Below, in pieces: positions 5,354 through 5,380 of a DNA stretch of 5,380 nucleotides (position 1 is the first letter of the stretch; every line of letters starts with the position of its first letter). The translations under genes were made by a program, and so were the position numbers. Source of the stretch: Methanosuratincolales archaeon (lineage in GTDB: Archaea > Thermoproteota > Methanomethylicia > Methanomethylicales > Methanomethylicaceae); assembly GCA_937930465.1 (NCBI GenBank), contig CALGKV010000045.1, positions 1-5,380 on the forward strand, written 5' to 3'. The notes under the pieces were generated by a model. That model was given only the letters and a program-made list of their open reading frames with translations. It did not search any database and was not told the origin of the DNA.

Positions 5354-5380
5354 ATGGGTAAATACCGTCAGCCAAAAGAG
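5354..5380 (+). CDS. rps14: 30S ribosomal protein S14 (uS14), N-terminal start only
   Basis: Nine codons (MGKYRQPKE) run to the window edge. S14 follows L5 in archaeal and bacterial spc-type operons, and the basic MGKY-x-x-PKE start resembles archaeal S14; the zinc-binding Cys region that would settle it lies beyond the window. The ATG has GGAGG (5342-5346), inside the L5 end, spaced seven bases away, and the L5 stop is two bases upstream. The call rests on gene order plus this short match. Confidence 0.8.

Noticed and set aside
1..5380. The possibility of a novel defence, mobile or biosynthetic system in the window.
   Set aside because: Nearly every base is accounted for by conserved ribosomal and RNase P genes in standard archaeal order, with no integrase, transposase, repeat array or compositional break.

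Overview
This window is an ordinary archaeal ribosomal-protein cluster, the S10/spc-type superoperon, read entirely from the + strand. It holds, in order: the last 13 codons of L23, then complete L2, S19, L22, S3, L29, RNase P protein component 1 (Rpp29), S17, L14, L24, S4e and L5, and the first nine codons of S14. All eleven complete genes and both partial ones are recognisable by family motifs. I see no mobile element, CRISPR array, stable RNA gene or foreign-looking insert.

The source is an archaeon. S4e and the RNase P subunit Rpp29 do not occur in bacteria, the S17 has the archaeal/eukaryal N-terminal Cys/His extension, and the start sites carry Shine-Dalgarno sequences of the GGAGGTGA type. 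Arginine is written mostly as AGG/AGA. There is no SUI1/aIF1 gene between L29 and Rpp29, where I recall one in many Euryarchaeota, and the L14 C-terminus resembles Thaumarchaeota-type proteins as I remember them. A TACK-group archaeon is therefore my tentative guess; the lineage cannot be fixed by eye.

Layout: positions 1-1198 hold the end of L23, L2 and S19. Positions 1199-1310 are the only real intergenic gap. It starts with T-rich tracts that look like an archaeal terminator and continues into a BRE/TATA-like element about 50 bp upstream of L22. From L22 (1311) to S14 (5354 onward) the genes are packed with overlaps or gaps of a few bases, and most Shine-Dalgarno motifs lie inside the end of the preceding gene, so this part is probably one translationally coupled transcript. 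Starts were chosen by Shine-Dalgarno spacing and family N-termini: S3, S4e and L5 appear to use TTG, and L22 GTG.

Functionally, L2, L22, L29, L14, L24, L5 and L23 belong to the 50S subunit and S19, S3, S17, S4e and S14 to the 30S subunit. Rpp29 belongs to the tRNA-processing enzyme RNase P, so ribosome and tRNA maturation are co-expressed here. Points for a second look are the S19/L22 break, substitutions in the conserved C-terminal loop of L2, the non-AUG starts, and a GC-rich hairpin just inside the L5 reading frame. No undescribed system was found.
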